Below are positions 7,686 to 17,172 of a stretch of 64,000 bases of DNA, in pieces (within the stretch, counting starts at the first letter, position 1; every line of letters starts with the position of its first letter). The translations under genes were made by a program, and so were the position numbers. A model generated the notes under the pieces. It worked only from the letters and a program-made list of their open reading frames with translations, made no database searches and was not told the origin of the DNA. The stretch covers positions 62,001 through 126,000 of the forward strand of contig CAJTEW010000007.1 in NCBI GenBank assembly GCA_910575605.1, read 5' to 3'. The DNA is from Lachnospiraceae bacterium (lineage in GTDB: Bacteria > Bacillota > Clostridia > Lachnospirales > Lachnospiraceae).

Positions 7686-9425
7686 TTATGATGGCTCAAA
7701 ATTCATGTTATAAAGTGATTCATAAATTCCTTTTTTCGCCATCAGCTCCTTGTGGCTTCCCTGCTCTGCAATTCCATCTTCAGTAAGCACAAGAATTTTG
7801 CCTGCATTGCGGATAGTACTCAGCCTGTGAGCAATAACAAAGGTTGTTCTGTCTTTTGCAAGATTTTCGAGAGACCTCTGTACTACTTTCTCACTCTCAT
7901 TATCAAGGGCTGACGTTGCCTCATCGAAGATAAGAATCGGCGGGTTTTTCAGGAATACCCTTGCAATGGAAAGCCTCTGCTTCTGCCCGCCAGAAAGCTT
8001 TACTCCCCGCTGTCCAATATCTGTATGATACCCTTCTGGAAAACTCATGATAAATTCATGGGCATTGGCTGATTTCGCCGCCCGTACCACATCCTCGTCC
8101 GATGCCTCCGGGCGTCCGTAACGAATATTGTCCATAATCGTTCCTGCAAACAAGTATACATCCTGCTGCACGATTCCAATATGGCCCCTAAGATCATTTA
8201 GCTTCATATTCCTAATATCAGTTCCATCAATGTAAATCGCACCCTCCGACACCTCGTAAAATCTGGGAATCAGGCTGCAAAGGGTCGTCTTTCCAACACC
8301 TGACGGACCTACAAGTGCAATGTATTCTCCTGCATTTACCTTCAGGTTGATTCCGTGAAGCACTGCCTCTGTCTGGTCCTCGTACCGGAAAGATACCTCT
8401 TGAAATTCGATATCTCCTTTCACCTTTTCCACAGGCACCGCATCCGGCCTGTCCGCAATATCCGGCGCAATAGAGAGAATCTCAAGGAAACGCTCAAAAC
8501 CAGAATATCCATTCTGGAACTGTTCTGTAAATGTCACCAGCTTTTTCACCGGATCCGTAAAATTCGTGATATAGAGAATAAAGGTAATCAAATCTGTAAG
8601 CGCCACGGTTCCGTCAAGCATCATCAGTACTCCTGACACGAGTACTCCTACCGTTACAAGAGTTGTCATGGCACCCAGACCAGAATTGTAAATTCCCATA
8701 TATCTGTAGCTGATTTTTTTCGCTGCTACAAAATTATCATTTCCTGCTTTAAACTTCTTCATCTCTTCCTTTTCATTGGCAAAGGATTTTACTACACGGA
8801 TTCCTGCCAGACTATCTTCAATCTGACTGTTAATATCTGCAATCTTCTCCCGGTTCCGCTTAAAGGCACGCTTCATTTTACCGTTAAAGTAAAAAGCAAA
8901 TACTGTCATCACAGGAATAAATGCAAAGGCAACAAAGGCAAGCCTTACATTTACCATTAGAAGAATGACAAAGGAGCCTGCAATCTTAATGATGGAAATC
9001 ACTAGGTCCTCCGGGCCGTGATGAAGAAGCTCGCTGATATCAAAAAGGTCACTAGTAATCCGGGACAAAAGATGACCTACCTTCTGGTTGTCATAAAAGG
9101 CAAATGTCAGCTTCTGGTAATGCCCGAAAATATCCCGGCGCATGTCGGCCTCCATCTTGGCACCCATAATATGTCCATAGTATGCTATATAAAAATTACA
9201 GAATATCTCAACTAAAACCAACCCTACTAAAACCGCACCCAAGGTAAGGATGGACTGTCTTGCATCCGCTGGCTCAAAATAAACTACATCGTTTGTGATG
9301 TAGCGGATAACAAGGGGAATGATGAGGGTAATTATGGCGCCAATAACGGCAAAAAACATGTCACTGTAGAACAGAGACTTGTAGGGTGTATAATAGGCGA
9401 ATAATTTTTTTAATTTCTCTTTCAT
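7686..9425 (-). CDS. ABC exporter, fused permease and ATPase (MsbA/LmrA type)
   Basis: 579 residues: six membrane helices in about residues 15-310, then an ATP-binding domain with Walker A GPSGVGKTT, Q-loop VQQDVYLFAGT, signature LSGGQKQRLSIAR, Walker B ILIFDEATSALD and the switch histidine in VIAHRLSTI. All catalytic residues are present, so it can act as a homodimer. Cargo (lipid, peptide or drug) cannot be told from sequence. The ATG at 9425 follows GGAGG by 5 nt; an in-frame TTG at 9437 overlaps that site. It seems to be transcribed alone. Confidence 0.93.
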   Translation of the reverse strand: MKEKLKKLFAYYTPYKSLFYSDMFFAVIGAIITLIIPLVIRYITNDVVYFEPADARQSILTLGAVLVGLVLVEIFCNFYIAYYGHIMGAKMEADMRRDIFGHYQKLTFAFYDNQKVGHLLSRITSDLFDISELLHHGPEDLVISIIKIAGSFVILLMVNVRLAFVAFAFIPVMTVFAFYFNGKMKRAFKRNREKIADINSQIEDSLAGIRVVKSFANEKEEMKKFKAGNDNFVAAKKISYRYMGIYNSGLGAMTTLVTVGVLVSGVLMMLDGTVALTDLITFILYITNFTDPVKKLVTFTEQFQNGYSGFERFLEILSIAPDIADRPDAVPVEKVKGDIEFQEVSFRYEDQTEAVLHGINLKVNAGEYIALVGPSGVGKTTLCSLIPRFYEVSEGAIYIDGTDIRNMKLNDLRGHIGIVQQDVYLFAGTIMDNIRYGRPEASDEDVVRAAKSANAHEFIMSFPEGYHTDIGQRGVKLSGGQKQRLSIARVFLKNPPILIFDEATSALDNESEKVVQRSLENLAKDRTTFVIAHRLSTIRNAGKILVLTEDGIAEQGSHKELMAKKGIYESLYNMNFEPS

Positions 9426-9476
9426 AGGTTCCTCCAATTTTTTAGTTCAGACAGAAATATATTTTATCGCTGAAAT

Positions 9477-9505
9477 AAGGCTACGGGAAGGGTTCCTGCA
9501 GCCTT
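9477..9505. other. Stem-loop between PocR-type gene and ABC exporter
   Basis: AAGGCT / AGCCTT arms with an inner CGGGAA / TTCCTG stem around a GGG loop, about 12 bp with one mismatch. It lies 55 bp after the PocR-type gene stop and could end that transcript. On the minus strand the following tract is ATTTCAGC rather than a clean T-run, so termination would be weak. Confidence 0.4.
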
Positions 9506-9559
9506 TTGCCTGATTTTTTTCTGACTATTTTTTATCTGTTGCTTCTAAAATTCTGTATC

Positions 9560-10213
9560 CTATTGTTCACGATGGAATACGTCTTCTAAGTGTTCTACGA
9601 ATGTATGTATAATGGCTGCATCTTCAATGATGGTTTCGTAGATCTTTGAGGAGGATTCGGTCAGCTCACCCATCTGGTTGGCTACGATACGGAAGCCTTT
9701 TCCGGCGTCGCCGGCGCGGCCGGCTTCTATGGATGCATTGACAGAAAGAATCTTTTGTTCTTTGGATATCTTTTTAAGTTCTCTTGTCTTGGATGTGATG
9801 TCTGCTGTCCGGGAAATCATGTTTTCAATGTCTTCTTTCAGGGCAACTATCTTGGCCTGGTTTTTCTGGGTTTCATGTCTGAAGTTTACAAGAAGGCCCA
9901 CCATGTTGCCTAAAAGCTTCGCAGCTGTAGCTATAGATTCTTCTGTGTGGACTGGTAGGTCTCTTGATGATGAGCCATAGGTGCCGTCTGCGGGCATCTG
10001 GCCGCCTAAAACTCTGCCGCAGAGTTCTCCTTCTATGATGATGGGCTCAGCGTATTCCATGAAATCTGCATAGTGTAAACTAGTAAAATTACTTGGCTTT
10101 GTAATGAAGCCGCCCTTTGTATCTACGATGACAGATGCAATGCCGGTTGCAGAAGCCAGCATGTCCTGCACTCCCTGCAGCTCCTTTATGTCGATGATAT
10201 CTAATATCTGCAT
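9560..10213 (-). CDS. Soluble PocR-domain / chemoreceptor-like signalling protein with shortened sensor
   Basis: 217 residues, no membrane helix. Residues 1-105 match the PocR ligand-binding domain: an opening of the type LDIIDIKELQGVQDMLASATG, then ITKPSNFT and PIIIEGELCGRVLGGQ. The usual middle segment (FCxxI...CxKCD...GGLxAA...YxCHAGL) is missing and replaced by a short SLHYADFMEYAE bridge, so the conserved cysteines are absent. Residues about 115-210 form a coiled coil with ILSVNASIEAGRAGDAGKGF, which resembles the MCP signalling tip, but Gly replaces an Ala and flanking residues differ. It probably signals in the cytosol; ligand and partners are unknown, and no che genes are nearby. Confidence 0.8.
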   Translation of the reverse strand: MQILDIIDIKELQGVQDMLASATGIASVIVDTKGGFITKPSNFTSLHYADFMEYAEPIIIEGELCGRVLGGQMPADGTYGSSSRDLPVHTEESIATAAKLLGNMVGLLVNFRHETQKNQAKIVALKEDIENMISRTADITSKTRELKKISKEQKILSVNASIEAGRAGDAGKGFRIVANQMGELTESSSKIYETIIEDAAIIHTFVEHLEDVFHREQ

Positions 10214-10337
10214 ATATGATATTCCTCTTTTCTTGTGCGAAATATTATATTTAACACTTACTTTTTTGCACTATTAAATTATCGCACATAATTATACAAA
10301 AATCAAATATTTCAAAAATAATCGCATAATTTGAAGT

Positions 10338-11408
10338 CTACTCATTCATATTCATGAGCTTCGCTGCCTGGTCTGCTGCAATGCAGGCATCAATAATCTC
10401 CTGAATATCCCCGTTCATAATCTTATCAAGCTTATATAATGTAAGCCCGATCCTGTGATCTGTCACACGCCCCTGCGGGAAATTGTAGGTCCGTATCTTC
10501 TCGGAGCGGTCTCCTGTACCAATCTGGCTCTTTCTCGCCTCAGACTCTGCGTCGTGGCGTTTCTGGCACTCTATATCATAAAGCTTGGCACGCAGGAGCG
10601 CAAACGCCTTATCTTTGTTCTGAAGCTGTGACTTCTCTGTCTGGCTGTAGATAACGATTCCTGTGGGATAATGGGTCAGACGCACGGCAGAGTCCGTAGT
10701 ATTGACACACTGTCCTCCGTTTCCTGACGCACGCATAACATCAATACGAATATCCTTTTCATCTATCTGAATATCCACCTCTTCCGCCTCCGGCATAACA
10801 GCTACTGTAATTGTAGATGTATGGATGCGGCCGCCGGACTCTGTCTCAGGCACACGCTGCACACGATGGACGCCCGACTCATATTTCATCACCGAATATG
10901 CCCCGTTACCGGTAATCATAAAGGTCACATTCTTCATTCCGCCGATACCGATTTCCTCGCACTCCACCAGCTCCACCTTCCAGCGTCTGCTTTCTGCAAA
11001 ATGCAGATACATACGATAAATCTCTGCCGCAAAAAGCGCTGCCTCGTCGCCGCCGGCGCCAGCACGGATTTCAACAATAACATTTTTATCATCATTAGGG
11101 TCCTTAGGGAGGAGGAGAATCTTAAGCTCATGCTCCAGCTCTTCTATTCTTGCCCTGGCTGTATTTAATTCCTCCTTTGCAAGCTCCCTTAACTCTTCAT
11201 CAGACTCCTCGTTTAACATCTGGAGACTGTCGTCAACTGTTTCCTTACATTTTTTATATTCTTTATATGCTTCTACAATAGGAGTCAGATCATTCTGTTC
11301 CTTCATAAGCCTGCGGAACCTATTCTGATCATTTGCCACATCCGGCTCCTGCAATTCACTTAAGATTTCCTCCAGCCTGATAAGCAAATCCTCTAATCTG
11401 TCAAACAT
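10338..11408 (-). CDS. prfA: Peptide chain release factor 1
   Basis: 356 residues, normal length. Recognises UAA and UAG stop codons and triggers peptide release. The GGQ motif is at 231-233 (SGNGGQCVN), the target of PrmC methylation at its Gln. The tripeptide anticodon region is PET (187-189) within [11 protein letters not shown], the RF1 pattern Px[11 protein letters not shown] (117-126) is also typical. GGAGG precedes the ATG. It is followed upstream in the same direction by prmC, which encodes its methylase, 33 bp away. Confidence 0.97.
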   Translation of the reverse strand: MFDRLEDLLIRLEEILSELQEPDVANDQNRFRRLMKEQNDLTPIVEAYKEYKKCKETVDDSLQMLNEESDEELRELAKEELNTARARIEELEHELKILLLPKDPNDDKNVIVEIRAGAGGDEAALFAAEIYRMYLHFAESRRWKVELVECEEIGIGGMKNVTFMITGNGAYSVMKYESGVHRVQRVPETESGGRIHTSTITVAVMPEAEEVDIQIDEKDIRIDVMRASGNGGQCVNTTDSAVRLTHYPTGIVIYSQTEKSQLQNKDKAFALLRAKLYDIECQKRHDAESEARKSQIGTGDRSEKIRTYNFPQGRVTDHRIGLTLYKLDKIMNGDIQEIIDACIAADQAAKLMNMNE

Positions 11409-11441
11409 AACATTTCCTCCTTAAATTAAAACACTTATGGA

Positions 11442-12326
11442 CTATTCTCCATTGTACCTGCCCGCTGCAATCCGGTCAAGACCTGCCAGATCCTTTTTGA
11501 CGCAGATATCCTTGTATCCGGCATTTTTTAAAAGTGAAGTTACAGCTTCCCCCTGTTCGCAGCCGATTTCAAACATGAGATAACCGTCCTTTTTCATATA
11601 ATTAATACTGTCGTGTATAATTTCTCTATAAAAATGCAGGCCGTCCTCTTTTCCGTCAAGAGCAATATACGGGTCATAAAGACGCACCTCATCCTGCAGT
11701 TCATTAATTACCTTTGTAGGAATATACGGCGGATTTGACAAGATCATATCAAATCTTTCTTCCACCTGCCCAAACAAATCACTTTGTATAAAATCTGCAC
11801 GGACACCGAGACGCTCTGCATTTTTTACTGCCACAGCAAGAGCCTCCTCTGATATATCTGTCCCGGTTCCCACAACACATCTATCTGTCTTACCTTTTCC
11901 GTTTGTGAGCTCTGTACACTTTTTCAGAAGGCTTAAAAGTATACACCCAGAGCCAGTGCAGATATCGAGAATATGCATCCCCGGCTTCACAAGCTTAAGC
12001 GCCTCCTCTACCAGTATTTCTGTATCCTGCCTGGGAATCAACACATGCTCATTTACCAGAAAGGAATAACCCATAAACTCCTGCTCACCGGTAATATGCT
12101 GGAGCGGAATCCGGCGGCTGCGCCTGTCAATACAGTCAGAATACCTTCCTGCCTCTTCTTCGCTGACACATCTGTCAGGATATCCGTAATAGACAGCCTT
12201 ACTGATACCTGTCACGTAGGAAAGAAGAAGCCACGCATCCTGTGCTGCATCGGCAATTCCCGCCTCCTTAAGACACGCTGTCCCCTCTCTATATATCTGC
12301 TGAAGTGCCAAAGTTTTCTGCTTCAT
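11442..12326 (-). CDS. prmC: Release factor glutamine methyltransferase
   Basis: 294 residues. SAM-dependent enzyme that methylates the Gln of the GGQ motif in release factors. Shows an N-terminal helical domain, the SAM motif ILDICTGSGCILLSLL, and the catalytic NPPYIPT. The ATG at 12326 has GGAG 5 nt upstream; an in-frame TTG at 12341 has none. The gene overlaps the end of the DUF1385 gene by 38 bp and precedes prfA, giving the common prmC-prfA order. Confidence 0.95.
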   Translation of the reverse strand: MKQKTLALQQIYREGTACLKEAGIADAAQDAWLLLSYVTGISKAVYYGYPDRCVSEEEAGRYSDCIDRRSRRIPLQHITGEQEFMGYSFLVNEHVLIPRQDTEILVEEALKLVKPGMHILDICTGSGCILLSLLKKCTELTNGKGKTDRCVVGTGTDISEEALAVAVKNAERLGVRADFIQSDLFGQVEERFDMILSNPPYIPTKVINELQDEVRLYDPYIALDGKEDGLHFYREIIHDSINYMKKDGYLMFEIGCEQGEAVTSLLKNAGYKDICVKKDLAGLDRIAAGRYNGE

Positions 12327-13230
12327 AAGCTCTCCAATCAAAAACTGCTTCTACAGCCTGTATTGCCACCTCTATCATACTGTCGTCCGGCTCCTTGGTG
12401 GTAAGCTTCTGAACGGCAAGCCCAGGCCTGCTTAAAAGATTTACAACCGGATTCTCACTTCTTCCCGCCAGCTTAAGTACCTCATAGGATATCCCCGCAA
12501 TTACAGGGAGAAGGGCAATACGGACAGCCACCCGCATAACCGGAGATTCTACATGGATTAAAAGCAGCAGGATAATGCTGACTGCCATGACAAAAAACAA
12601 AAAGCTTGTTCCGCATCTTTTATGCTGTCTGGAGCTTATCCTCACATTTTCCACTGTAAGCGCAAGGCCATGCTCAATACAGTTAATGCACTTGTGCTCC
12701 GCACCATGATACATAAACGTACGCTGAATATCCTTCATTCTAGATACAAGCAGCACGTATGCAATAAAAATTCCTATACGCACAAAGCCCTCAATAACTG
12801 TTCTTACAAAATAAGAAGTCACAACCGGCTTAAGAAAAGAGGACAGTACATAAGGAAGAACCATAAATATAGCCACTGCAAGAACAACTGAAAGACCGAC
12901 AGTTCCTGCCATAAAAAGCTTCTCCTTCTTCTCCTGCTTTAAGGCCTCCTCTTCTGTCAAAGCCTTTTCTTCTTTGTCGTCCTCTTCTTCGTAAAACTCA
13001 GCGGAATAGGTCAGTGTCTTAATTCCCAGCACCATAGAGTCTATAAAATTAAATGTCCCCCGGATAAACGGAATCTTCGCTGCCTTCTCCCACTTGATAA
13101 TACTTTTATAACAGTCTTTCTTAACAGCAATTTCCCCGTCCGGCTTTCTGACTGCCACAGCATACTCATCCTTATGCTTCATCATAATTCCTTCAAGTAC
13201 AGCCTGGCCTCCAATATTAGATGATTTCAT
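12289..13230 (-). CDS. DUF1385 (YqhQ-like) membrane protein
   Basis: 313 residues. The opening NIGGQAVLEGIMMKHKDEYAVAVR is the DUF1385 hallmark, followed by a charged stretch (about 83-103, EEEDDKEEKALTEEEALKQE), hydrophobic helices near 107-130 and 140-162, then MYHGAEHKCINCIEHG and a further helix pair. Its molecular role is not established. GGAGCACTT before the ATG fixes the start. DUF1385 between rpmE and prmC/prfA is a common clostridial order. Confidence 0.9.
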   Translation of the reverse strand: MKSSNIGGQAVLEGIMMKHKDEYAVAVRKPDGEIAVKKDCYKSIIKWEKAAKIPFIRGTFNFIDSMVLGIKTLTYSAEFYEEEDDKEEKALTEEEALKQEKKEKLFMAGTVGLSVVLAVAIFMVLPYVLSSFLKPVVTSYFVRTVIEGFVRIGIFIAYVLLVSRMKDIQRTFMYHGAEHKCINCIEHGLALTVENVRISSRQHKRCGTSFLFFVMAVSIILLLLIHVESPVMRVAVRIALLPVIAGISYEVLKLAGRSENPVVNLLSRPGLAVQKLTTKEPDDSMIEVAIQAVEAVFDWRAYEAENFGTSADI

Positions 13231-13252
13231 AAGTGCTCCTTTAAAACATGAT

Positions 13253-13283
13253 AAAAAGGGTTGAGATCCTGAAACCTCAACCC
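13253..13283 (-). terminator. Rho-independent terminator after rpmE
   Basis: Minus-strand arms GGGTTGAG and CTCAACCC (8 bp, plus coordinates 13258-13265 and 13276-13283) followed by TTTTTATC. It lies 13 bp after the rpmE stop and 22 bp before the DUF1385 start. Confidence 0.85.
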
Positions 13284-13296
13284 AATACCTGCAAAC

Positions 13297-13500
13297 TTAT
13301 TTACCCATTCCGTACTTCTTATTGAACTTATCAACACGGCCACGTGCCTGAGCAGCTTTCTGCTGTCCTGTGTAGAACGGATGGCATTTAGAACAAATCT
13401 CTACGTGAATGTCCTCTTTTGTAGAGCCTGTTACAAAGGTATTACCACAGTTACAAGTTACAGTTGCCTGATGGTATGCTGGATGTATTCCTTCTTTCAT
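13297..13500 (-). CDS. rpmE: 50S ribosomal protein L31, zinc-binding (C+) type
   Basis: 67 residues. Shows [16 protein letters not shown], the zinc ligand cysteines in CNCG and [10 protein letters not shown], and the tail [13 protein letters not shown]. The ATG at 13500 follows AGAGGTG by a normal spacing; a GTG at 13509 in frame overlaps that site. It has its own terminator. The zinc-binding form is the one generally replaced under zinc starvation by a cysteine-free paralogue. Confidence 0.97.
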   Translation of the reverse strand: MKEGIHPAYHQATVTCNCGNTFVTGSTKEDIHVEICSKCHPFYTGQQKAAQARGRVDKFNKKYGMGK

Positions 13501-13595
13501 GATTTTCACCTCTTCGTTATTTTAATTGCGTAAAACGCTATTAATATTCGTTTTCTAAACAGCTTTCTTATTGTACCATGAAATAAGGTTCTTGT

Positions 13596-14960
13596 CTAGA
13601 TTAATTTTGTCTTTTTTACTAATTGGATGAATTCCATATTGTTCCTTGTCCTTGCGAACATATTTAAAATATTGTCTACTGCTTCGTCGGCACGCATTCC
13701 ATTGAGAGCACGCCGCATGGTATCCACTGCCTCCTGCTCTTCTTTGCTAAGAAGAAGGTCTTCTCTTCTTGTACCGGATTTCGGAATATCAATAGCCGGA
13801 AATACTCTCTTCTCTGACAGCTTCCTGTCAAGTACCAGCTCCATGTTACCGGTTCCTTTAAATTCCTCGTAAATAACATCATCCATCTTGCTTCCTGTAT
13901 CTACAAGTGCTGTTGCAAGAATCGTAAGGCTTCCTCCCTGGCGCATGTTCCTTGCCGCACCAAAGATTCGTTTGGGCATATGGAGGGCTGCCGGGTCAAG
14001 ACCACCGGAAAGCGTTCTTCCTGACGGTGGTACAGTCAGGTTGTAAGCTCTTGCAAGCCTTGTGATACTATCTAAGAGTATCATAACATCCTTCCCGTGC
14101 TCAACAAGACGCTTTGCACGCTCAATTACCATCTCAGACACCCTCTTATGGTGCTCTGGAAGCTCATCAAATGTAGAATAAATCACCTCTACATTATCGC
14201 CTTCTATACTTTCCCTGATGTCTGTAACCTCCTCAGGGCGCTCGTCAATTAAAAGAATCAGAAGATGCACCTCTGGATTGTTCTGCTGTACTGATAATGC
14301 AACCTGTTTTAAAAGGGTTGTCTTACCTGCCTTCGGCGGCGATACAATCATACCACGCTGCCCCTTGCCTATAGGCGAAAGCAGATCTGTAATTCTCATA
14401 GCCGTGCTTGTCCGTCCGCATTCCAGTCTTAATCTCTCATTTGGAAAGATTGGAGTCAAATCTTCAAAATTGGGGCGTCTCATGGCTATGAGCGGGTCAA
14501 TCCCGTTAATTTTAGTCAGATATAAAAGGGCGCTGAATTTCTCCTGCTGTGTTTTAATCCGTGTGTTACCTTCCAGAATATCTCCTGTCTTCAGGTTAAA
14601 TCTTCGAATTTGAGATGGGGATACATACACGTCATTGTCTCCCGGCAGGTAATTTTCGCTCCGTATGAACCCGAATCCATCCGACATAACCTCAAGAATT
14701 CCACTTGCAGCAATTCCACTGTCCAGCTTATCAATGTCGTGCAGCTCCTTGTCACCGGTGTTCGCGGACATTTCCTTTACAGTTTCTCTTGAATCCTTCT
14801 TTTGTTCTTTAGTTTCCTTTGCTTTTTCCTTCTCGTCTTCCTGCAGCATTGCCTCAATGACATCTGCCTTTTTCATAGTAGAAATGCCTTTGATTCCTCT
14901 CGCCTTTGCAAGCTCTTTTAATGTTGCAAGGGGTAACGTTTCATATTTTTCTCTCATCAT
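13596..14960 (-). CDS. rho: Transcription termination factor Rho
   Basis: 454 residues. RNA-dependent hexameric helicase that ends transcription. Domains: N-terminal SAP-like Rho_N (about 5-40), a charged linker rich in Lys/Glu (41-75), the RNA-binding cold-shock-like domain ([14 protein letters not shown], about 87-100), Walker [10 protein letters not shown] (207-215), [10 protein letters not shown] and [11 protein letters not shown], with the C-terminal [11 protein letters not shown]. The ATG at 14960 follows AGGA by 8 nt; the ORF extends to 15023 but without a ribosome binding site. Confidence 0.96.
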   Translation of the reverse strand: MMREKYETLPLATLKELAKARGIKGISTMKKADVIEAMLQEDEKEKAKETKEQKKDSRETVKEMSANTGDKELHDIDKLDSGIAASGILEVMSDGFGFIRSENYLPGDNDVYVSPSQIRRFNLKTGDILEGNTRIKTQQEKFSALLYLTKINGIDPLIAMRRPNFEDLTPIFPNERLRLECGRTSTAMRITDLLSPIGKGQRGMIVSPPKAGKTTLLKQVALSVQQNNPEVHLLILLIDERPEEVTDIRESIEGDNVEVIYSTFDELPEHHKRVSEMVIERAKRLVEHGKDVMILLDSITRLARAYNLTVPPSGRTLSGGLDPAALHMPKRIFGAARNMRQGGSLTILATALVDTGSKMDDVIYEEFKGTGNMELVLDRKLSEKRVFPAIDIPKSGTRREDLLLSKEEQEAVDTMRRALNGMRADEAVDNILNMFARTRNNMEFIQLVKKTKLI

Positions 14961-15037
14961 ATTAATTATCCTTTCACATCTCCAAGTTTGTCTTACCGGG
15001 AATATCAGTCTGAAATGACTCAAATGACGTTGAGGGT

Positions 15038-15043
15038 ATTATA
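15038..15043 (-). promoter_or_regulatory. Probable -10 element of rho
   Basis: TATAAT on the minus strand about 78 bp before the rho ATG. The sequence 17 bp upstream (TTTCAA) is a weak -35. No terminator separates rho from the catabolic operon upstream, so read-through is also possible. Confidence 0.4.
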
Positions 15044-15117
15044 CTACAAACGAACAGGTTTTGAAAGTGTTTTTTTCTAAGATTTAACTTGTCAACATTT
15101 TTCGCTATAAAACGACG

Positions 15118-16137
15118 TTACAAATACACCACCTCATTGCTGTCAGCAGACCGTCTGATGGCATCCATCATACAAATCACTTCATAGCTCTCTTTCGGTG
15201 TTACAGCCTCCGGCTGACATCCTTTTTTAATACAGTCTGCAAAATACTGAAGCTGTCTCTCATAAGCATCATACTGCTGTATTGGGACGGTTTGAAATCC
15301 TTCTCCCCTTTTCCAAATGCTCATATTGCAGGTACTCACCGCACAAGTGCCTCCCGAATGATTTACCAGTGTAGAAGCCCCGGAAGCATACTGATATTCT
15401 ACTGTCGCCTCACTCCCCGCAATGTCTACAGAAAAGCTAAAAGGATATCCTGTCTGTTGGGTAAAAGAAACCTCTGCCAGAGAATGAACACCGTTTTTAT
15501 GTACAATATTCGCCATTACGTTGTTGTAGCATCCTGTTTCATCCTTTACTGCATGGGCATATACACTTTGGAACGGTCCAATGGCATAACGCAGATAATC
15601 CACATCATGCACCAGCATATCACCCATTGCGCCGCCGCCCAGAAGGGGGTCAAAGATCCACTGGCTGTACTCCCCTGATCTGTGGGAAACTCTTCGCAGA
15701 TGCATCATATGAATTTCGCCCGCCTGCCCCTTTTGGAGCATACTCTTTATCTCTGCATACCCGGCCCAGAAGCGTACGACCTGCGCGGTCATAAAGATAA
15801 TCCGGCCTTTTTCTGCTGCGTCTGATATTCTCCTGCACTCTGACGGAGTTTTTGCAAGGGGCTTCTCACATAGTACATGGATATTCCTTTTTGCACATTG
15901 CTCTACATGCTCTGGATGTAAATAGGTAGGGGTACAGATAACCGCTGCATCCGGTCTGATTTCATCCAGCATAGTCTCCACATTTGTATAGGCCTCACAT
16001 CCCTGCTCCTTTGCAAATTTAAAAACTGGCTCTTTTCTTCTGCCGCAGACTGCCGCCAGCTCTGTTCCATTGCAACTGCGAATCGCATTGGCATGGCTTC
16101 CTGCAATCAGCCCGCATCCAATGATCACAAATTTCAT
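15118..16137 (-). CDS. Gfo/Idh/MocA-family NAD(P)-dependent oxidoreductase (operon distal)
   Basis: 339 residues. N-terminal Rossmann domain with GCGLIAGSHANAIRSC and the family motif CEKPLAKTPSEC (catalytic Lys), then a C-terminal dimerisation/substrate domain with GGAMGDMLVHDVDYLRYAIG that supplies the active-site Asp/His. Such enzymes oxidise or epimerise sugars, inositols or sugar-phosphate derivatives with NAD(P). Last gene of the long catabolic operon, 33 bp after the phosphotriesterase-like gene. AAGGAGGAAGGAAA precedes the ATG. A second Gfo/Idh gene of this operon lies at 27257-28279; the two differ widely. Confidence 0.92.
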   Translation of the reverse strand: MKFVIIGCGLIAGSHANAIRSCNGTELAAVCGRRKEPVFKFAKEQGCEAYTNVETMLDEIRPDAAVICTPTYLHPEHVEQCAKRNIHVLCEKPLAKTPSECRRISDAAEKGRIIFMTAQVVRFWAGYAEIKSMLQKGQAGEIHMMHLRRVSHRSGEYSQWIFDPLLGGGAMGDMLVHDVDYLRYAIGPFQSVYAHAVKDETGCYNNVMANIVHKNGVHSLAEVSFTQQTGYPFSFSVDIAGSEATVEYQYASGASTLVNHSGGTCAVSTCNMSIWKRGEGFQTVPIQQYDAYERQLQYFADCIKKGCQPEAVTPKESYEVICMMDAIRRSADSNEVVYL

Positions 16138-16170
16138 TTTCCTTCCTCCTTCCCGGAAACAAATTCTGAC

Positions 16171-17166
16171 TTACCAGGTAAGTATTCTCCCCGGGTTTAC
16201 TTTAAAAATTTTATTTAACTGGCTTTCCGAAATTCCTTCCTGTCTCATCATCGGAAGGAAAACCTCCAGAATATATGTAAGCCCTATCGCATCCTCACAG
16301 TAGCTTTTTAAACGAGCCCGGGTAGTATCCAGAGACATTAAAAGCTGCTCTTCATTTTCTGCCAGAATCCTTTTTACCAGCCTAAGTTCTTCCTCATCAC
16401 TGTGATACCGGAAGCGTCCGATTGTATCAAATTCCAGCGTAACTCCTCTCCTAAGAACCTGACGGAATACTTCCCAGTTCCTGCATGCCCGGTCCATATG
16501 GCAGAAATAAACTCTGTGAAGATCGACCCCTGTCTCTTCCAGAAAACGCATAAGACTTACCGGACTGCTTCCCTCCTCAATATGAACCATCATCGGGGCA
16601 TTTGTCTCCTTCTGTGCTTTTGCTGCTGCCAAAAATAATTCTCTGTATGGTCCATCCAGTCCGCAGCTGTCCAAGGCTGTCTTTATAATTCCTGCACAGG
16701 TTCTGGTCTGAAAGACCTTTCCTTTTAAATCCGTCCGTCCGTCAGACGTTCTGTTTTCAAAAGGGGAAGCATGCTCTGTCCCCACATACATCCCCTTTGT
16801 CAGTTCTTCTATAAAAAAGCCTGCAAGCCTGTCTCTATCTGTATTTCCAATCCAGTGTCCCTTCGGATAGAACTGCATTTTATGGAAGCCAGTGGAGGCT
16901 ACAATATGTATCCCTGTGCGTGCTGATATCTCCTTCAGCTCTTCAGACATCCGATTACACCCTCCAGGCTGGGCCTCCACAAATGCTGCCCCGCCCATTT
17001 TCCGGTAAGACGTTACCTCTTTTACAGAAGCCTCTATATCGTCCATCCACAAGGAGGGATTACACTCATAAGATATTCCTTTGCTCAGCATAAGATGCTC
17101 ATGGCATTGTGTGAAACCCAGCTTTTCAGGAAACAGAGACCCCAGCACTGTATGTATTCTCTTCAT
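16171..17166 (-). CDS. Phosphotriesterase-family metal-dependent hydrolase
   Basis: 331 residues, TIM-barrel amidohydrolase. Metal ligand pattern of the PTE family is seen: His22 and His24 in TQCHEHL, Glu in VEAQPGG (about 63-69) where other members carry a carboxylated Lys, His in MVHIEEG, His in FCHMDR, and Asp in SLDTTR. In PTE-type proteins of sugar loci the usual activity is lactone or phosphoester hydrolysis; here a sugar lactonase following the Gfo/Idh dehydrogenases is plausible but inferred. It ends 33 bp before the distal Gfo/Idh gene and begins 7 bp after the cupin isomerase. Confidence 0.88.
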   Translation of the reverse strand: MKRIHTVLGSLFPEKLGFTQCHEHLMLSKGISYECNPSLWMDDIEASVKEVTSYRKMGGAAFVEAQPGGCNRMSEELKEISARTGIHIVASTGFHKMQFYPKGHWIGNTDRDRLAGFFIEELTKGMYVGTEHASPFENRTSDGRTDLKGKVFQTRTCAGIIKTALDSCGLDGPYRELFLAAAKAQKETNAPMMVHIEEGSSPVSLMRFLEETGVDLHRVYFCHMDRACRNWEVFRQVLRRGVTLEFDTIGRFRYHSDEEELRLVKRILAENEEQLLMSLDTTRARLKSYCEDAIGLTYILEVFLPMMRQEGISESQLNKIFKVNPGRILTW

Positions 17167-17172
17167 ATCCTC

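Noticed and set aside
10934-11168. Plus- and minus-strand ORFs over prfA and other housekeeping genes
   Set aside because: Antisense or alternative-frame shadows of strongly conserved genes without ribosome binding sites.
15090-15095. TTGACA on the minus strand as the rho -35
   Set aside because: It lies 46 bp from the TATAAT at 15038-15043 and has no -10 at 17 bp; the spacing is impossible for a sigma-A promoter.
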